Assembly (NCBI GenBank): GCA_963781665.1
Contig: CAWAGA010000002.1
Coordinates: 496,001 to 560,000 of the forward strand
DNA: 64,000 nt
From: JAJYIW01 sp963781665
Lineage (GTDB): Bacteria > Chloroflexota > Anaerolineae > Anaerolineales > Anaerolineaceae
Reading direction: 5' to 3'
The notes under the pieces were generated by a model. The model was not told where the DNA came from and made no database searches. It saw only the letters and a list, made by a program, of their open reading frames with translations. Below, piece by piece: positions 61,603 to 64,000 of this stretch. The translations under genes and the position numbers were made by a program. Positions within the stretch are counted from its first letter, which is position 1. Each line of letters begins with the position of its first letter.

Positions 61603-62886
61603 TTATGGTGGATTGAAATAAAAAGTCCAACGTGCCGGATCGGTTTGGGCAGCCGGCTGGCTGAATTGTGAATTCGTGCCGCCGATAACGATGTAGGTGT
61701 TACCGGGTTGGAGTTGGAATGGCTGTTTGTTTGCGTCGAAAAACTGGATCGGTTTATCGGTGCCGACCGATTTCCAATATGCATCATATTCCTGGCCATT
61801 TCTAAAAATGATCGCTTTTTGGTACGAGAATTGGGTCGAAACCGGGATCTCGTACACGGCCTCAAAATCTTTGGTGTAAGGAGCGTAAATCATGATGACG
61901 TTCGAAAAGGCCAGCTGCTGGTTATTATCCCGGTCGATCAACGGGATCATCTTTAAATTGCCGTTGGAATCCTTGACCGCTAACCCGTCAGCGCCGCGTT
62001 CTTCAATCCAGCGCAAGTATTTCCCGGTTACGGCATCGTAACGCCAATCGGCCTGGTTGGTTGAGCCAAAGTTGACGCTCAAGAACGTGCCGGGTTGGCC
62101 ACCTGACGGTGGGGTTGGGTTGAAAGCCATCCCGTCCAGGTTGTACTTCTGTTGGGTGACCCCATGCGCAGCCGCGTAGGTCGTCATTGCGGCTGTATTT
62201 GCAAACAAATTGGTCACGATCGGGGTCGGCGAAAGCTCTGTGTCACGGCAGATTGCCGGGCAAGTATTCGTCCCTTCCATAAATGCCCGGTTGCCCAACA
62301 CCGACAAAATCTTGCTCAATTCAGGCGCCCAGGCCGAGGCATAGGCCAGGATACCCTGGTACATCGGCACCAGATCAGCGTCGACATACCGTCCGGAACG
62401 GATTGGTCCAACCTTGCTTGCATCCTGACCATAATAAACTGCCAGAAAACGATTGGTGCCGCCATCAATGCCATAATCAAAAACGATATCAGCATAGGAA
62501 AGGCCCGCATGCGGCCGTCCGGAAGCCGGGAAGTTCGAAACCTTTACCATTACAGGCCGCCGGTTGAGGATCGTGGGGTCGGAAACCGCTAATCCAGTTA
62601 ATGGATTGATATTGGCGGGGAAGCCGGTAGGTCCATAAGCTGCGGGGGTCGCAGTCTGCGTAATCGTAGGAGTGGCTGAAGGGACCCGGGTCTTGGTTGC
62701 CGTTGGCGTGATGGAATTTGTGGCGGTTGGCTGGTGAGTACTGGTGGGAAGCGCCGTGATCGTTTCTACGGCAGCCGTTTGAGCCAAGTCGACCGTAGGA
62801 GATGGGCTGGCTGTTTGGCAGGCAGTCAGCAGCAAGATGGTGATGGTGAATATGGAGAGAAACGTGATCGTTTTGTTTGGAGCCAT
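61603..62886 (-). CDS. DUF3048 (YerB-like) lipoprotein
   Basis: The lipobox 'TILLLTAC' precedes a 70-residue Thr-rich linker with many 'TPTAT'-type repeats. The DUF3048 domain follows, beginning 'NPLTGLAVSDPTILNRRPVM', with 'VKVSNFPASGRPHAGLSYAD' and 'IGPIRSGRYVDADLVPMYQG'-type blocks. Such proteins resemble Bacillus YerB and are thought to sit at the cell surface. Their function is not established. AAAGGG lies 9 bp before the ATG. Confidence 0.92.
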   Translation of the reverse strand: MAPNKTITFLSIFTITILLLTACQTASPSPTVDLAQTAAVETITALPTSTHQPTATNSITPTATKTRVPSATPTITQTATPAAYGPTGFPANINPLTGLAVSDPTILNRRPVMVKVSNFPASGRPHAGLSYADIVFDYGIDGGTNRFLAVYYGQDASKVGPIRSGRYVDADLVPMYQGILAYASAWAPELSKILSVLGNRAFMEGTNTCPAICRDTELSPTPIVTNLFANTAAMTTYAAAHGVTQQKYNLDGMAFNPTPPSGGQPGTFLSVNFGSTNQADWRYDAVTGKYLRWIEERGADGLAVKDSNGNLKMIPLIDRDNNQQLAFSNVIMIYAPYTKDFEAVYEIPVSTQFSYQKAIIFRNGQEYDAYWKSVGTDKPIQFFDANKQPFQLQPGNTYIVIGGTNSQFSQPAAQTDPARWTFYFNPP

Positions 62887-62986
62887 GGACGGATAACCCT
62901 TTTAGCAAAATTCGAAAATCGAGATTAACCTTCAGTACTAATGCACTGCAAGTTTGCTGTTTCTGTTTCTTTATTCCTAGAAGTAT

Positions 62987-63928
62987 TTAATGACTGGAGA
63001 TGGCCTCAATGACCTCTGCGACATGATCGAAGCGGTTGAAAGCTGGCATCAGGTAAATCCCTTGCACCAGGCTTTTCAGCCGATCACCCAATTCTATCGC
63101 GATTTCGATTCCTGTACGAGAGCTGTTTTCTCCAGCCCGCCCCATGCGCCGGTTTATTTGCTCGGGGATCTTAATTCCCGGAACTTCCTGGTTCAAATAA
63201 GCCGCGTGGCGCTCATTAGCTATTGGGAGGATGCCAGCCAGAATAGGAACCTGCAAAAGGCCGTTCTCACTTTCATAATGACGTAAAAAAGTGCTGATTG
63301 GTTCCACATCGAAGACCGGTTGGGTGAGAATGAAGTCCGCCCCGGCTTTTACCTTGCGCTGTAAGTTCTTGACCTCAGTGTGCATGTCTTTTGGATTGAG
63401 ATTCAACGCGCAGCCTACAAAGAACGTGGTCGGCTGGCCGATTGCCGATCCTGAATGATCGACGCCAGTGTTGAACCCCTGCTTGATCAACCGGATCAAA
63501 CCTGATGGGACCAGGTCAAAGTTGTCCATGGCGTTGGGGTATTCTCCAATCGCAGTTGGGTCTCCCAGGACGACAAACACGTTGCGGATTCCCAGAGCGT
63601 GAGCAGCCAGCAGATCGCCTTGCACCCGGAGCAGGCTGCGGCCGCGGGTCGGGAAATGCAGCACGGTCTCAATTCCCGCCTGGTTCTGGATCAGGCTGCA
63701 AACAGCCCAAGGGCTCATGCGCATACGCGCCATTGGGCTGTCGGCGACGTCGATCACATCCGCGCCCGCCTCGGCCAGCAAGCTGGCGCCTGCCAGGAGT
63801 TTGTGAGTTGAAAGGCCGCGGGGTGGATCAATCTCTACTGCCGTAACAAATTTCCCCTGGGCCAGTTTTTGAGCTAACCCGGAGGTCGTTTCGGTGGATG
63901 GTGTAAATTCTTCCCGCTCGAACACCAA
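62987..63928 (-). CDS. 5,10-methylenetetrahydrofolate reductase domain (probably C-terminal part of a homocysteine methyltransferase/MTHFR fusion)
   Basis: The MTHFR barrel is clear: 'FVTAVEIDPPRGLSTHKLL', 'VIDVADSPMARMRMSPWAVC', 'TVLHFPTRGRSLLRVQGDLL', 'FVVLGDPTAIGEYPNAM' and 'GADFILTQPVFDVEPISTFL'. This wording matches the C-terminal half of YitJ-like bifunctional proteins, in which an N-terminal homocysteine S-methyltransferase precedes it. The last bases of the window encode 'HIAAMRQVIDFELTRG', a plausible end of that domain, but in a frame one base off. The GGGG run at 63952-63955 (plus-strand cccc) seems to have one extra base. The gene therefore probably continues past 64000. There is no convincing start codon at 63928 (TTG). 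Confidence 0.85.
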   Translation of the reverse strand: MVFEREEFTPSTETTSGLAQKLAQGKFVTAVEIDPPRGLSTHKLLAGASLLAEAGADVIDVADSPMARMRMSPWAVCSLIQNQAGIETVLHFPTRGRSLLRVQGDLLAAHALGIRNVFVVLGDPTAIGEYPNAMDNFDLVPSGLIRLIKQGFNTGVDHSGSAIGQPTTFFVGCALNLNPKDMHTEVKNLQRKVKAGADFILTQPVFDVEPISTFLRHYESENGLLQVPILAGILPIANERHAAYLNQEVPGIKIPEQINRRMGRAGENSSRTGIEIAIELGDRLKSLVQGIYLMPAFNRFDHVAEVIEAISSH

Positions 63929-64000
63929 CGAAATCGTCCCATCCAGGGATTCCCCGGGTGAGTTCGAAATCGATCACCTGGCGCATGGCCGCGATGTGCC

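Overview
The window looks like part of a chromosome from an uncultured Chloroflexota bacterium, most likely class Anaerolineae. The evidence is protein style rather than a marker gene: lipoproteins with long Thr/Pro linkers, DUF4349 and DUF3048 lipoproteins, a cydABDC cluster with a short CydA, many sugar-active enzymes, SARP/BTAD-type regulators, and two secreted proteins ending in a 'VFLPLVTR' tail. There is no rRNA and only one tRNA, so the taxonomy is an inference.

Layout. (1) 0-5 kb: a carbohydrate block on the minus strand with a GH3 glycosidase, a GH29 fucosidase, and a UroD-family protein just downstream of the fucosidase. (2) 5.1-7.0 kb: two overlapping PNPOx-like genes and a membrane protein. 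(3) 7.1-14 kb: tRNA-Leu(UAA) with its own promoter, followed by repeated 3'-tRNA fragments and a run of damaged genes. These are a glycosyltransferase remnant, a frameshifted O-antigen-ligase/TPR gene, two tyrosine-recombinase remnants, and an AbrB-PIN toxin-antitoxin pair whose toxin has an internal stop. I read this as a decayed integrative island. A LuxR-DUF805 fusion closes it. (4) 14-21.7 kb: a nuclease-domain lipoprotein, a SixA-like protein lacking the usual catalytic Arg, formate-THF ligase, and a TetR / FAD-oxidoreductase / GPH-symporter operon. (5) 22-31.2 kb: a broken BTAD regulator overlapping an MFS transporter, then a 2.1-kb tandem duplication of a secreted beta-helix-like protein with IS66 transposase remnants. 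(6) 31-40 kb: SnoaL-like protein, bacterioferritin, XRE-cupin regulator, exonuclease-DinG helicase, an unclassified glycoside hydrolase and small helical proteins. (7) 40-52 kb: a VIT/vWA surface protein, cydABDC (cytochrome bd oxidase and its ABC exporter), and a Tat-exported multicopper oxidase. (8) 52-55.4 kb: prfA-prmC-tsaC and a GNAT enzyme. (9) 55.6-64 kb: a GH36 alpha-galactosidase, cell-surface lipoproteins, a phosphoesterase, and a 5,10-methylene-THF reductase domain cut by the window edge.

Together the genes suggest a sugar-fermenting, oxygen-tolerant heterotroph. GH3/GH29/GH36 plus the GPH symporter handle plant- or mucin-like glycans, the folate enzymes handle one-carbon units, and bd oxidase and bacterioferritin deal with oxygen and iron.

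Several genes are broken by single-base changes, two of them in G-runs (24038-24041 and 63952-63955). Some may be sequencing or assembly errors, so pseudogene calls here should be treated with care.
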